Positions 1 to 9,132 of a DNA stretch of 61,468 nt are shown here, piece after piece (within the stretch, counting starts at the first letter, position 1; each line of letters opens with the position of its first letter). The stretch is from positions 1 through 61,468 of the forward strand of contig JAGLFH010000056.1 in NCBI GenBank assembly GCA_023144635.1, written 5' to 3'. This DNA is from Candidatus Auribacterota bacterium. Its GTDB lineage: Bacteria > Auribacterota > JAFGBW01 > JAFGJP01. Below the pieces are notes generated by a model. That model did not search any database, was not told the DNA's origin, and saw only the letters and a list, made by a program, of their open reading frames with translations. The position numbers were made by a program, and so were the translations under genes.

Positions 1-2
1 TC

Positions 3-158
3 ATAGATGACCTTGGCGCAGATTCTTTGGATACTGTTGAACTTGTTATGGCTTTTGAAGAAGAATTTAATCAGGAAATACCTGATGAAGAAGCCGAAAA
101 GTTGAAAACAGTCGGTGATGCAATTAAATATATTGAAGAAAAAGTAAAAGGAGAATAA
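3..158 (+). CDS. acpP: Acyl carrier protein, 3' part only
   Basis: This is the C-terminal 51 residues of acyl carrier protein; the start lies outside the window. The reading frame shows the ADSLD motif, whose serine carries the 4'-phosphopantetheine arm, followed by the typical acidic helix II ([11 protein letters not shown]) and an ending in KVKGE. ACP shuttles growing acyl chains in the cytosolic type II fatty acid synthase. It sits directly upstream of fabF, the usual acpP-fabF order, but a hairpin terminator separates the two genes. The identification is secure from motif and context. Confidence 0.95.
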   Translation: MDDLGADSLDTVELVMAFEEEFNQEIPDEEAEKLKTVGDAIKYIEEKVKGE

Positions 159-178
159 CCTTTTTAATATTTTGATAG

Positions 179-217
179 AGGCATTTAGATCTTTTATATT
201 CTAAATGCCTTTTATTT
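179..217 (+). terminator. Intrinsic terminator between acpP and fabF
   Basis: A perfect 11-bp inverted repeat (179-189 and 200-210, arm AGGCATTTAGA) encloses a 10-nt loop and is followed by a T-rich run. It begins 21 nt after the acpP stop codon. It would end or attenuate acpP transcription, letting abundant ACP be made in excess over FabF. The T run doubles as the fabF leader. Confidence 0.75.
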
Positions 218-243
218 TAAGTTTAGGAAAAGGATTAAATTTT

Positions 244-1488
244 ATGAGTTGTTCAAACAAAAAAATTGTTATTACAGGTTTAGGTGCTATAACCCCTTTG
301 GGGAATAGTGTTTCTGATACATGGGAAAGTGCATGCAATGGAAAAAGCGGTATAGTTCCTACAACATCGTTTGATGCAACTGAATTTGCTTCCCGTATTT
401 CAGGTCAGGTGAAGAATTTTGATCCGGCACTCTGGCAGAATAAAAAAACGATAAAAAAGACCGATAAATTTGTGCAATATGGAATAGCAGCAGCAAAACA
501 GGCGCTTGCTGATTCAGGTCTTGAGATCACGGAAGAAAATGCTGCGCGTGTCGGTGTTATTGTTGGAAGCGGAATCGGTGGAATTGAGACAATAGAAAAG
601 CAATATAAGATCTTTATGGAAAGAGGCCCAAGCAGGCTTTCACCATTTCTTATTCCGATGCTTCTGATAGACCTTGCTGCTGGTTGCGTATCAATAGAAA
701 CAGGTGCTAAAGGCCCTAACATGGCTATGGTAACAGCATGTGCAACAGGTACTCATTGTATTGGTGAAGCTATGAATTCTATACAAAGAGGAGATATGGA
801 TGTATGTATAGCTGGAGGAACGGAATCAGCTATCTCTGCGCTCGGGGTAGGTGGCTTTTGTGCCATGAAAGCACTCTCGACAAGAAACGATGAACCAGCA
901 CGTGCATCCCGTCCTTTTGATAAAGGAAGAGACGGATTTGTTATGGCTGAAGGAAGCGGTATTGTAATAGTAGAAAGTGAAGAACATGCGCTTAAAAGAG
1001 GAGCAAAGATATATGCCGAGCTTGTAGGATATGGGGCAAGCGGCGATGCTCATCATATTACTCAGCCTGCACCTGGTGGTGAGGGATATGCAAGGGCACT
1101 CAGAATGTCACTTGACCGAGCAGGTATAGCTTTTGAAAAAGTTGATTATATAAATGCACACGGTACTTCTACGTACTATAATGATATTTTTGAGACACAA
1201 GCAATAAAGAAAGTTTTTAAGGATCATGCATATAAACTAATGGTTAGTTCTACAAAATCTATGACAGGTCATATGCTTGGTGCTGCAGGTGGAGTAGAAT
1301 TTGTTCTTTCATGTTTGGCTATTAAGAACAGTATACTTCCTCCTACCATAAACTATGAAGAAGCTGATCCTGAATGTGATCTGGATTATATTCCTAATAC
1401 AGCAAGGGAAAAAAATATAACTTATGCTGTTTCAAGCTCTCTAGGTTTTGGCGGTCATAATGCCTGTCTCATTGTTAAAAAATACTAG
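244..1488 (+). CDS. fabF: 3-oxoacyl-ACP synthase II
   Basis: Condenses malonyl-ACP with acyl-ACP in fatty acid elongation, in the cytosol. The protein is 414 residues, the normal length for FabF. The catalytic triad is visible as C166 (TACATG), H306 (NAHGTST) and H343 (TGHMLGAAGG), each three positions later than in the E. coli enzyme. The start at 244 is chosen over an in-frame ATG at 205 because an AGGAAAAGG ribosome binding site lies just upstream, the length then matches the family, and 205 lies inside the terminator hairpin. It follows acpP and precedes an acyl-CoA dehydrogenase gene, so fatty acid synthesis and acyl oxidation/reduction genes are adjacent. Confidence 0.96.
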   Translation: MSCSNKKIVITGLGAITPLGNSVSDTWESACNGKSGIVPTTSFDATEFASRISGQVKNFDPALWQNKKTIKKTDKFVQYGIAAAKQALADSGLEITEENAARVGVIVGSGIGGIETIEKQYKIFMERGPSRLSPFLIPMLLIDLAAGCVSIETGAKGPNMAMVTACATGTHCIGEAMNSIQRGDMDVCIAGGTESAISALGVGGFCAMKALSTRNDEPARASRPFDKGRDGFVMAEGSGIVIVESEEHALKRGAKIYAELVGYGASGDAHHITQPAPGGEGYARALRMSLDRAGIAFEKVDYINAHGTSTYYNDIFETQAIKKVFKDHAYKLMVSSTKSMTGHMLGAAGGVEFVLSCLAIKNSILPPTINYEEADPECDLDYIPNTAREKNITYAVSSSLGFGGHNACLIVKKY

Positions 1489-1599
1489 TAAATCAATTTG
1501 TGCTTAATGTAAAAATTAAGTACGGTGTTTAGAAAAAAATGACAGGGTTTTAATTTCAAAAACTCATTTCGCAGTGTTGAAAATAAATTGGAGGATAAA

Positions 1600-2763
1600 A
1601 TGAATTATTTTTTAACAGAAGAGCAGGAAATGATGATTGATCTTGCTCGGCAGATCGCACAGGAAAAAATAAAACCGGTAAGAGAGCATTATGATGAAAC
1701 TGAGGAATTTCCTTGGCCTCTTATAGAAGACCTTGCTAAATCAGATCTTTGCGGCGTTTACATTCCTGAGGAATACGGTGGCCTGGGAGATGGTGTTTTT
1801 AACCTTGTTCTTGTAGTTGAAGAGCTTTGTAAAGTTGACGGAGGAATTGCTCTTGCTCTTGCAGCTTCAGCTTTAGGAACTTTCCCTATTCTTATTGCAG
1901 GAACTGAAGAACAGAAAAAGAAATATCTTCCCAGTATTGCATCAGGAAAAAAACTAGTAGCTTTTGGCCTTACAGAAGCTGATGCAGGATCTGATGCAAC
2001 AGCAATGAAAACAACAGCTATAAAAGAAGGGGATCATTATATCCTTAACGGTACAAAATGTTTTATAACTAATGCTGGTGAAGCAGAAATATACACAGTT
2101 TTTGCCAATACAAATCCGAGCCGTGGTGCAAGAGGTATATCATGTTTTATTCTTGAAAAGGGTATGCCGGGTTTTGATTTTGGAAAAAAAGAAAAAAAGA
2201 TGGGTATTCGTGCATCATCTACAAGAGAACTTATTTTTAATAATGTTAAGGTCCCAAAAGAGAATTTGATCGGAAAAGAAGGACGCGGGCTTATTATTGC
2301 GCAAGGAACTCTTGATGCGTCAAGGCCGGGAGTTGCTGCTCAAGGTCTTGGAATAGCAGCCGGTGCTCTTGAAGAAGCTGTAGCATATGCGCGTGGGCGT
2401 GTACAGTTTGGTCAGCCAATATCTTCATTTCAGGCAATACAGCATATGATGGCTGATATGGCTACTGAAATAGAAGCAGCCAGATGTCTTCTTTATCAGA
2501 CAGCACGTACGATGGATGCTAATCCTGGTAAAAGAACTACAAAAGAATCTGCTATGGCAAAACTTTATTGTTCTGAAGTTGCAATGAGGGTTACAACAGA
2601 TGCGGTACAGATCTATGGCGGGTATGGATATATGAGAGAGTATCCTGTGGAAAAAATGATGCGTGATGCAAAGATCACAACACTTTATGAAGGAACAAGT
2701 CAGATTCAACGTAATGAAATAGCTCTTTCTCTTATTAAAGAGTCTGCATCAAAGAAAAAGTAA
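1600..2763 (+). CDS. Acyl-CoA dehydrogenase, butyryl-CoA dehydrogenase type
   Basis: A 387-residue FAD-dependent acyl-CoA dehydrogenase. It shows the family signatures FGLTEADAGSDA in the flavin-binding middle domain and YGGYGYMREYPVEKMMRDAK near the C terminus. The catalytic base is E364 in LYEGTSQIQRNEI, the position typical of short-chain enzymes. The start at 1600 has GGAGG 5 nt upstream; an in-frame TTG at 1588 overlaps that ribosome binding site. It precedes etfB and etfA, so electrons probably pass to or from this EtfAB. Bcd-EtfAB complexes of anaerobes reduce enoyl-CoA while bifurcating electrons to ferredoxin, but the direction and chain length cannot be read from the sequence. A weak hairpin (2845-2861) lies in the gap before etfB. 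Confidence 0.9.
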   Translation: MNYFLTEEQEMMIDLARQIAQEKIKPVREHYDETEEFPWPLIEDLAKSDLCGVYIPEEYGGLGDGVFNLVLVVEELCKVDGGIALALAASALGTFPILIAGTEEQKKKYLPSIASGKKLVAFGLTEADAGSDATAMKTTAIKEGDHYILNGTKCFITNAGEAEIYTVFANTNPSRGARGISCFILEKGMPGFDFGKKEKKMGIRASSTRELIFNNVKVPKENLIGKEGRGLIIAQGTLDASRPGVAAQGLGIAAGALEEAVAYARGRVQFGQPISSFQAIQHMMADMATEIEAARCLLYQTARTMDANPGKRTTKESAMAKLYCSEVAMRVTTDAVQIYGGYGYMREYPVEKMMRDAKITTLYEGTSQIQRNEIALSLIKESASKKK

Positions 2764-2941
2764 ACACTAAAGCCGTAAAAAGATCATCCGCGAAGGGCTG
2801 AAGAAAAGTAAAGATAATTATTGTCGTGATTGAATATAAAAAACGTGTGTAAATCACACACTTGATTTGTTTGAATTTAGGATTTTAGAGGAATTATTTA
2901 AATTTGTTTAATAGATAATATAAGATTAAAAAGGAATTATC

Positions 2942-3742
2942 ATGAAGATTATAGTTTGTATCAAGCAGGTTCCTAATACGACTGATGTGAGGATCAATCC
3001 TGAGACAAATACTCTTATTCGTGAGGGTGTAGAGTCAATTATTAATCCATTTGACATGTATGCTATAGAAGAAGCAATACGTCTTAAAGAACGTTTACAG
3101 GAGACAGTCGAAATACAGACACTTGTAATAACTATGGGGCCTCCTCAGGCAGAATCTGCTCTTCGTGAAGCTCTTTCTATGGGGATTGATGAAGCTGTTC
3201 TTGTATCAGACAGAGCATTTGCAGGAAGTGATACATGGGCTACCTCATATACACTTACTGAAGCAATAAAAACACTTGGTGATTATTTGGTAATACTGTT
3301 TGGAAAACAGGCATCAGACGGTGATACAGCCCAAGTAGGGCCTGGTGTAGCTGCACATCTTGATATTCCTCAGATAACATTTGTCAGAAAAATTGAGAAG
3401 ATGGAAAAAGATTGTATTGTTGCCGAGAGATTAATGGAATATGGTTATGATGTTATATCTTCACCGCTTCCAGCAGTAATTACAGTGGTAAAAGAAATAA
3501 ATGAGCCACGTCTTCCTTCTTTAAGGGGAAAAATGCGTGCAAAGAAAGCAGAAATAAAAAAAATAACCAGTGATGATATTAACGTTGAAAAAAAACTGCT
3601 AGGTCTTGATGGCTCTCCTACGATCGTTAAAAAAATATTTTCTCCGCCAAAAAAAGAGCCGGGAAGAATTTTTCAGGAGCATGAGTTGGAAGATGGATTG
3701 GATTTTATTGTTAAAACAATCAGGGAGCAAAATATAATATGA
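2942..3742 (+). CDS. etfB: Electron transfer flavoprotein beta subunit
   Basis: A 266-residue EtfB with the characteristic N terminus MKIIVCIKQVPNTTDV and the SIINPFDMYAIEEAIRLKE segment, followed by GKQASDGDTAQVGP. EtfB binds the nucleotide (AMP, or the bifurcating FAD in anaerobic Etfs) and pairs with EtfA. The gene overlaps etfA by an ATGA, so the two subunits are translationally coupled. Its sequence style and its ferredoxin-fused partner are those of anaerobic NADH-using Etfs, which supports but does not prove a bifurcating role with the upstream acyl-CoA dehydrogenase. Confidence 0.93.
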   Translation: MKIIVCIKQVPNTTDVRINPETNTLIREGVESIINPFDMYAIEEAIRLKERLQETVEIQTLVITMGPPQAESALREALSMGIDEAVLVSDRAFAGSDTWATSYTLTEAIKTLGDYLVILFGKQASDGDTAQVGPGVAAHLDIPQITFVRKIEKMEKDCIVAERLMEYGYDVISSPLPAVITVVKEINEPRLPSLRGKMRAKKAEIKKITSDDINVEKKLLGLDGSPTIVKKIFSPPKKEPGRIFQEHELEDGLDFIVKTIREQNII

Positions 3743-4944
3743 AAGAGAAGATAGAAGTCATAAAGGATATATGTATAGGGTGTACTATCTGTGTAAAAAA
3801 CTGTCCTTTTGATGCTATAAAAATGGAAGAAAAAAAGGCGATCATAGATCTTGAAAAATGTACTCTTTGCGGTGCTTGTGTTCCTGTCTGTCCTCCAAAG
3901 GCTATTGTCATTCAAGAAAAGAAAGCTGATGGAACACGTGATCTGACTAAATATAAAGGTGTTATGATATTCGCAGAACAAAAGCGCGGAGATATCCAAT
4001 CTGTATCGTTTGAGCTTCTTGGAAAGGGCCGTGAACTTGCAGATAAGCTGGGTGAAAAGCTAATAGCAATTCTTATTGGCGGTAAAGATATAGCAGATCA
4101 GGCAAAAGAACTTATCTCACGCGGTGCAGACAAAGTTATTGTTGTTGAAAATGAAAAGTTGGAAGCTTTTTTAGATGAAAGCTACTCAAAGATATTAGGA
4201 AGGATCATTAGCCAAGAGAAACCTGCAATTTTTCTTGCTGGTGCAACAGCAATAGGAAGATCTTTGATCCCGCGTACTGCTGTTGAGATTTATGCTGGAC
4301 TTACTGCAGATTGTACTTCTCTTGATATTGATCCGGAAACACGTGAACTTCAGCAGACACGCCCTGCTTTTGGCGGCAATATAATGGCAACTATTCTTAC
4401 TCCAAATCATAGGCCTCAGATGGCAACAGTACGACACAAAGTTATGAAAGAAGCTGAGCCTCAAGATGGCAGAAAAGGCGAGGTTATTATAATAGAAGCT
4501 CTTAGCAATGAATTGATAAACCGTACAAAAGTTGAAAAATTTGTAGAAGAGGAAGAAAGCACGGTCAATATATCTGAAGCTGATATTATTGTTTCTGGTG
4601 GACGGGGCATGAAGGGACCGGAAAATTTTAAAATAATAGAAGATCTTGCTCTCGAACTTGGCGGAGCAGTAGGTTCATCACGTGCTGCTGTTGATGCCGG
4701 ATGGATGCCGTATTCGCATCAGGTAGGACAAACAGGAAAGACAGTACAGCCAAAAGTATATATTGCATGCGGAATCTCCGGTGCGATCCAACATCAGGTT
4801 GGAATGCGGTCAGCAGATATAATAGTAGCTATTAATAAAGATCCTCATGCGCCTATTTTTGAAATAGCTGATTATGGTATTGTTGGTGATGTCTTTGAAG
4901 TTGTTCCGAAGCTTACAAAAAAATTTCAGGCTTTAAATAAATGA
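3739..4944 (+). CDS. etfA: Electron transfer flavoprotein alpha subunit with N-terminal ferredoxin domain
   Basis: A 401-residue EtfA carrying an extra N-terminal two-cluster ferredoxin module. Cysteines 12, 15, 18, 22 and 41, 44, 47, 51 fit two [4Fe-4S] clusters (CIGCTICVKNCP and CTLCGACVPVCP). The rest is a normal EtfA, ending in the FAD domain with SGGRGMKGPENF, GSSRAAVDAGWMP and the conserved ACGISGAIQHQVGM. Known relatives with this fusion occur in anaerobes, for example in caffeyl-CoA reductase and lactate dehydrogenase Etf complexes, where ferredoxin reduction is coupled to bifurcation. It is coupled to etfB by a 4-nt overlap and followed after 6 nt by acyP. Confidence 0.93.
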   Translation: MKEKIEVIKDICIGCTICVKNCPFDAIKMEEKKAIIDLEKCTLCGACVPVCPPKAIVIQEKKADGTRDLTKYKGVMIFAEQKRGDIQSVSFELLGKGRELADKLGEKLIAILIGGKDIADQAKELISRGADKVIVVENEKLEAFLDESYSKILGRIISQEKPAIFLAGATAIGRSLIPRTAVEIYAGLTADCTSLDIDPETRELQQTRPAFGGNIMATILTPNHRPQMATVRHKVMKEAEPQDGRKGEVIIIEALSNELINRTKVEKFVEEEESTVNISEADIIVSGGRGMKGPENFKIIEDLALELGGAVGSSRAAVDAGWMPYSHQVGQTGKTVQPKVYIACGISGAIQHQVGMRSADIIVAINKDPHAPIFEIADYGIVGDVFEVVPKLTKKFQALNK

Positions 4945-4950
4945 TCAAAA

Positions 4951-5241
4951 ATGTCCTCGGGCGAAATTAACAGAAAAAGAGTTGTTGTAAGTGGTAGAGT
5001 CCAAGGTGTATGTTTTCGCTATTATACTCAGGAAAGGGCACGTCAATTACATATAAGAGGATGGGTAAGAAACCTGTATTCACGTCAAGTGGAGGCTGTG
5101 ATCGAAGGAAAAGGATCTGATATTTCAAACATGATAGACTGGATGCGCTCCGGACCTCCTATGGCACATGTTACTGATATTACTGTTGTGGAAGAGCCTT
5201 ACAAAGCAGGCGATTTTGTAGATTTTGATGTAAGGTATTAA
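4951..5241 (+). CDS. acyP: Acylphosphatase
   Basis: A 96-residue acylphosphatase, which hydrolyses the mixed anhydride of acyl phosphates such as 1,3-bisphosphoglycerate or acetyl phosphate. The catalytic residues R23 (in GRVQGVCFRYYTQ) and N41 (in GWVRN) are present. The usual GVGFR loop reads GVCFR here, with a cysteine at residue 21. The start lies 6 nt after the etfA stop codon, so it is probably co-transcribed, although no functional link to EtfAB is known to me. Confidence 0.93.
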   Translation: MSSGEINRKRVVVSGRVQGVCFRYYTQERARQLHIRGWVRNLYSRQVEAVIEGKGSDISNMIDWMRSGPPMAHVTDITVVEEPYKAGDFVDFDVRY

Positions 5242-5357
5242 AACTGGATAAATTTTTTACTTACTTATAGATTAGTTTAGTTAATTAGGAAAAATATATT
5301 GATTTTTTTGATGTTTTCCAAGAAAATGAACAGATTAAAAAAATAAAAGGTATTTTA

Positions 5358-5573
5358 ATGATTATATTAATTGTAATAGGTGTAGTATCGTTTCTTTTTG
5401 CAATAGCTCTTTTCTTTTTTCCTGATCAGTTAAAAAAAATGAATGAAATGGGAAATCAAATACTTTTTACTGATGAAAGAGCCATTGTGTATAGAAAGAT
5501 AGCTGGTATATTATTATTGCTCTTGAGCTTTCTCTTTTTCTTTATAGGATATTATATAACTAATATTAAATAA
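5358..5573 (+). CDS. Small two-helix membrane protein, unknown function
   Basis: A 71-residue protein with two predicted membrane helices, roughly residues 2-20 and 48-67, joined by a polar loop of about 28 residues (FPDQLKKMNEMGNQILFTDERAIVYRK). I do not recognise a named family with confidence; small proteins of this build occur beside housekeeping genes in many diderm bacteria. It is separated from acyP by 116 nt and from aroQ by 12 nt, so it likely shares a transcript with aroQ. An AAAGG lies upstream of the start. Confidence 0.7.
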   Translation: MIILIVIGVVSFLFAIALFFFPDQLKKMNEMGNQILFTDERAIVYRKIAGILLLLLSFLFFFIGYYITNIK

Positions 5574-5585
5574 GCAGGATGCAGT

Positions 5586-6026
5586 ATGACTAAAATAAGC
5601 ATAATAAACGGACCGAATCTTAATCTTCTTGGGCAAAGAGAAGAAGAAATATACGGAAATAAGACGCTAAATGATATTGAAGCAGACATAAAGTCCTTTG
5701 CTAAGAATAAAGGTATAGATATAGATTTTTATCAATCAAATGCAGAAAGTGATATAATTGATAAGATCCATTCAATAAAAAGTGATCCGGAAGTCTTTGG
5801 CCTTATTATAAATGCAGGTGCATATACACATACAAGTATAGCAATAATGGATGCTTTAAAAGCGCTCAAAAAACCAGTTATAGAAGTACATCTTTCAAAT
5901 ATATTTCGCAGAGAAGAATTTCGCCGTACATCATATATCTCCCTTGCAAGTGACGGGGTAATTTCCGGACTTGGCCCTGATTCATACCTGCTTGCTCTTG
6001 AGTACCTTGTAAAAAAAATAAAATAA
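5586..6026 (+). CDS. aroQ: 3-dehydroquinate dehydratase, type II
   Basis: A 146-residue type II dehydroquinase, which removes water from 3-dehydroquinate in the shikimate pathway. Motifs include INGPNLNLLGQRE at the N terminus, the catalytic tyrosine region EEIYGNKTL, NAGAYTHTSIAI, and EVHLSNIFRREEFR, which carries the active-site histidine. The length is normal for the dodecameric enzyme. The aroQ, pepQ, accB, accC order that follows is a common bacterial cluster, except that efp, usually found between pepQ and accB, is absent. Confidence 0.96.
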   Translation: MTKISIINGPNLNLLGQREEEIYGNKTLNDIEADIKSFAKNKGIDIDFYQSNAESDIIDKIHSIKSDPEVFGLIINAGAYTHTSIAIMDALKALKKPVIEVHLSNIFRREEFRRTSYISLASDGVISGLGPDSYLLALEYLVKKIK

Positions 6027-6037
6027 ATTAAGGTATG

Positions 6038-6126
6038 AAAGAACAGTACAAAAATTACTATATTTAAATCACAAAAAATTTTATAATAGGCACTTATGTT
6101 TTATTAGCTAGTTGTGTCTGTTCTTT
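6038..6126. repeat. Inverted pair in the aroQ-pepQ gap
   Basis: A 9-bp perfect inverted repeat (6038-6046 and 6118-6126, arm AAAGAACAG) brackets about 70 AT-rich bases in the 196-nt gap between aroQ and pepQ. It starts 12 nt after the aroQ stop codon. No T run follows, so it is not a convincing terminator. It fits the wider pattern in this window of inverted pairs placed between genes. Confidence 0.4.
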
Positions 6127-6222
6127 AGCCATATCAAGAAGTATGGGAAAATGATAAAACTATCCGTTTAATTTTTGGATTTAAATGAATAATTATGTAT
6201 AAAATTATGAAGAGATGATTTT

Positions 6223-7263
6223 ATGAATATATATAAAACTATTTTATCACAAGTAAAAGCAGATAGTTTTTTAATATCAAATATAGTCAACATAAGGTAT
6301 CTTACAGGATTCAATGGAACATTAGGGTATCTTCTTTTAACGCCTAAAAAAAATTATTTTATAACTGATTCGCGTTATCTGGAATATGCTGAAAAGACAG
6401 TAAAAGATGTAAAAATATATCCGCTTAAAGGCGGAATTGTAAATGTTTTAAAAAGTATAATTGAAAAGGCAAATGTTCGCTCCCTCGCATATGAATACGC
6501 AGAAGTATCTCATGTCTTTTTTAATAGGGTTATAAAACGTATATCTCCTGGCAAATTATTACCTGCAAAAAATACAATAAAGAACTTAAGGATGATAAAA
6601 AATGAAAGTGAAATAAAAAAAATAGAGATTGCTTCAAAAATTGTACTTTCATCTGTTGAGGATATATTCAGAAAATGTAAAAAATACCATGGTCTCTCTG
6701 AAAAAGATGTTGCGGATGAAATAGAGAACCTGCTTCGTCGCAAAGGAGCAACTTCATCAGGTTTTCCTTTAATCGTTGCTGAAGGAAGCCACTCAAGCCA
6801 GCCTCATCATCATTCATCAATAGATAAAAAAGTAAAATTTTCTCCTCTTCTTATAGATGCCGGTGCAATTTATGAAGATTATAATTCCGACTTGACAAGA
6901 ACATTTGCAAACCATACAATTTCAAAAAAATTTAAAACTATTTTCAAAATAGTAGAAGAAGCTCAGGAGAGAGCTTTTTGCGCTATAAAACCCGGTGCAA
7001 AAGCTAGTGAAATAGATAGTGCTGCAAGAAATTTTATAGCAGATGCAGGTTATGGAGAATTTTTTGGGCATGGTCTTGGGCATGGTATTGGTCTTGAAGT
7101 ACATGAAAAACCGATAATTTCGGCAAAAAATGATACAGTTTTAAAGCCGGGCATGGTTTTTACAATTGAACCAGGTATATATTTGCCGGGAAAATTCGGA
7201 TGCCGTATTGAAGATATTGCTTTAGTAACTGATTCAGGATATAAAATACTAACACGTAACTGA
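6223..7263 (+). CDS. pepQ: Xaa-Pro aminopeptidase / dipeptidase, M24 family
   Basis: A 346-residue cytosolic M24B metallopeptidase that releases N-terminal residues preceding proline. The five metal ligands typical of the pita-bread fold are recognisable: D212 and D223 in DAGAIYEDYNSDLTRTF, the histidine in GHGLGHGIGLEVHE, the glutamate in FTIEPGIY, and the glutamate in CRIED. The N-terminal creatinase-like domain (residues 1 to about 125) is present, so the length is normal. It lies 27 nt upstream of accB. Confidence 0.92.
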   Translation: MNIYKTILSQVKADSFLISNIVNIRYLTGFNGTLGYLLLTPKKNYFITDSRYLEYAEKTVKDVKIYPLKGGIVNVLKSIIEKANVRSLAYEYAEVSHVFFNRVIKRISPGKLLPAKNTIKNLRMIKNESEIKKIEIASKIVLSSVEDIFRKCKKYHGLSEKDVADEIENLLRRKGATSSGFPLIVAEGSHSSQPHHHSSIDKKVKFSPLLIDAGAIYEDYNSDLTRTFANHTISKKFKTIFKIVEEAQERAFCAIKPGAKASEIDSAARNFIADAGYGEFFGHGLGHGIGLEVHEKPIISAKNDTVLKPGMVFTIEPGIYLPGKFGCRIEDIALVTDSGYKILTRN

Positions 7264-7290
7264 ATTATATTATCAGGAGGAAATACTCGG

Positions 7291-7743
7291 ATGAATATAA
7301 AAGAGATTGAAAAAATTATCGAGCTAATGAATGATAATGCGATTGTAGAGTTCACGCTTGAAAAAGAAGGTGAGAAGCTTTCATTAAAAAAAGCAGGTGG
7401 AGTAATGATACCTCAGGAAGTTTCAATGTATCCTGCTTACAGCGGAATGGCTCAGGCTGGGTCGCCTAAAGCAGAGGCTATTGATTCTCAAGATGAAGTA
7501 GGAATTGAATATATAAGTTCTCCTATAGTTGGAACTTTTTATAGTTCTCCTTCACCGGAATCAGATGTTTATGTTAAAGAGGGTGACAAAGTAGAAACAG
7601 GAAAAGTTGTTTGTATAATTGAAGCAATGAAAGTAATGAATGAAATAAAGTCAGATATTACAGGAACAATTGTTGAAATACTTGTTGAAAATGGAGCTCC
7701 TGTTGAATTTGGACAAAAAATATTTAAAATAAAGAAAAAATAG
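7291..7743 (+). CDS. accB: Biotin carboxyl carrier protein of acetyl-CoA carboxylase
   Basis: A 150-residue BCCP. The biotinylated lysine is K114 in EAMKVMNEI, and the C-terminal lipoyl/biotinyl domain starts near residue 73 at [18 protein letters not shown]. The N-terminal residues 1-35 form the helical region that contacts biotin carboxylase, followed by a short flexible linker. It carries CO2 from AccC to the carboxyltransferase for malonyl-CoA synthesis. A strong AGGAGG precedes the start. It forms an operon with accC, 10 nt downstream. Confidence 0.96.
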   Translation: MNIKEIEKIIELMNDNAIVEFTLEKEGEKLSLKKAGGVMIPQEVSMYPAYSGMAQAGSPKAEAIDSQDEVGIEYISSPIVGTFYSSPSPESDVYVKEGDKVETGKVVCIIEAMKVMNEIKSDITGTIVEILVENGAPVEFGQKIFKIKKK

Positions 7744-7753
7744 AGAGATATAT

Positions 7754-9106
7754 ATGTTTGAAAGAATACTTATAGCTAATCGTGGTGAAATCGCAGTAAG
7801 GATCATAAGAGCTTGCAGAGAATTAGGTATTGTGAGTATTGCCGTTTATTCTGAAGCAGATGCAAATTCAATGCATGTTCGTCTTGCAGATGAAGCAATC
7901 TGTATAGGTAAAGGTCCTTCAGTTGAAAGTTATTTAAAAATACCTGCAATTGTGAGTGCTGCAGAAGTTGTTGATGCTGAAGCCATACATCCTGCTTATG
8001 GATTTTTAGCAGAGAATGCGCATTTTGCAGAAGTGTGTGACTCATGTAAAATAAAATTTATAGGTCCTTGCGCTCAAAATATAATGGATCTTGGTGATAA
8101 AGCAAAGGCAAAAAAAATTGCTAAGGATGCAGGTGTTCCAACAATACCAGGAAGTGATGGTCTTGTAACCGATAGAGAAGAAGCAGTCAAAATAGCAAGA
8201 GAACTTGGCTATCCTGTTCTTATAAAGGCTACTGCAGGAGGAGGCGGTAAAGGGATGAGGATCGCTCATACTGAGCTTAGCCTTAATAATGCTTATTTAA
8301 CTGCTCAGGCAGAAGCAGAAGCTGCTTTCCAAAATTCCGGTGTATATATTGAAAAAGTAATAGAAGAACCGCGTCATATAGAATTTCAGATACTTGCTGA
8401 TAATCATGGGAATGTTATTCATTTGGGTGAAAGAGATTGTACAATACAGAGAAAACATCAAAAGCTGATTGAGGAAGCTCCTTCGTCTTATATTGACGAA
8501 AAATTAAGAAAAAGAATGGGAGAAGCTGCTGTTAAGCTTGCTAAAAAAGTAGGATATGAAAATGCTGGGACGATTGAATTTTTAGTTGATAAAGATAAAA
8601 ATTTTTATTTTATGGAAATGAATACCAGAATACAGGTAGAGCACCCTGTTACGGAGGAGGTAACGGGTATTGACCTTATAAAACAGCAGATACTGATAGC
8701 TGGAGGAGAAAAGCTGAACCTCACTCAGGAGGAAGTAAAAATAACCGGCCATGCAGTTGAAGTAAGGATAAATGCTGAAGATTGGGAAAACGGATTTCGT
8801 CCGAATCCAGGTATGATAAATTCGTTTTATATGCCAGGCGGGCGGGGTGTGCGTGTAGACTCACATATATATGCGGGCTATAATATACCTACTTTTTATG
8901 ATTCTATGATAGGAAAGCTTATTTTTGTAGGAAAAGACCGCGAAGATGCTTTAAAAATTGCAGATAGAGCTCTAGAAGAATTTTCTATTGAAGGTATAGC
9001 TACAACTGTACCATTTGCAAAAATGATAATAAATGACAGCCGTTTTATTCAGGGTGATTATTCAACGAATTTTGTTGATTCGTTTATGGAAAAGTATGGA
9101 ATATAA
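7754..9106 (+). CDS. accC: Biotin carboxylase subunit of acetyl-CoA carboxylase
   Basis: A 450-residue ATP-grasp enzyme that carboxylates the biotin on AccB. Visible signatures are [23 protein letters not shown] (quoted here only as the start of the BC N-domain around residues 1-16), the glycine-rich ATP lid [12 protein letters not shown], and the active-site stretch [18 protein letters not shown]. The length is normal. It is directly downstream of accB and upstream of an AmaP-like gene. The carboxyltransferase genes accA and accD are not in the window. Confidence 0.97.
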   Translation: MFERILIANRGEIAVRIIRACRELGIVSIAVYSEADANSMHVRLADEAICIGKGPSVESYLKIPAIVSAAEVVDAEAIHPAYGFLAENAHFAEVCDSCKIKFIGPCAQNIMDLGDKAKAKKIAKDAGVPTIPGSDGLVTDREEAVKIARELGYPVLIKATAGGGGKGMRIAHTELSLNNAYLTAQAEAEAAFQNSGVYIEKVIEEPRHIEFQILADNHGNVIHLGERDCTIQRKHQKLIEEAPSSYIDEKLRKRMGEAAVKLAKKVGYENAGTIEFLVDKDKNFYFMEMNTRIQVEHPVTEEVTGIDLIKQQILIAGGEKLNLTQEEVKITGHAVEVRINAEDWENGFRPNPGMINSFYMPGGRGVRVDSHIYAGYNIPTFYDSMIGKLIFVGKDREDALKIADRALEEFSIEGIATTVPFAKMIINDSRFIQGDYSTNFVDSFMEKYGI

Positions 9107-9132
9107 ATTATTATAATTCATTGGAGGATCAT

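Noticed and set aside
205..243. Upstream ATG as the fabF start
   Set aside because: It lies inside the terminator hairpin, has no ribosome binding site, and adds 13 residues not found in the family.
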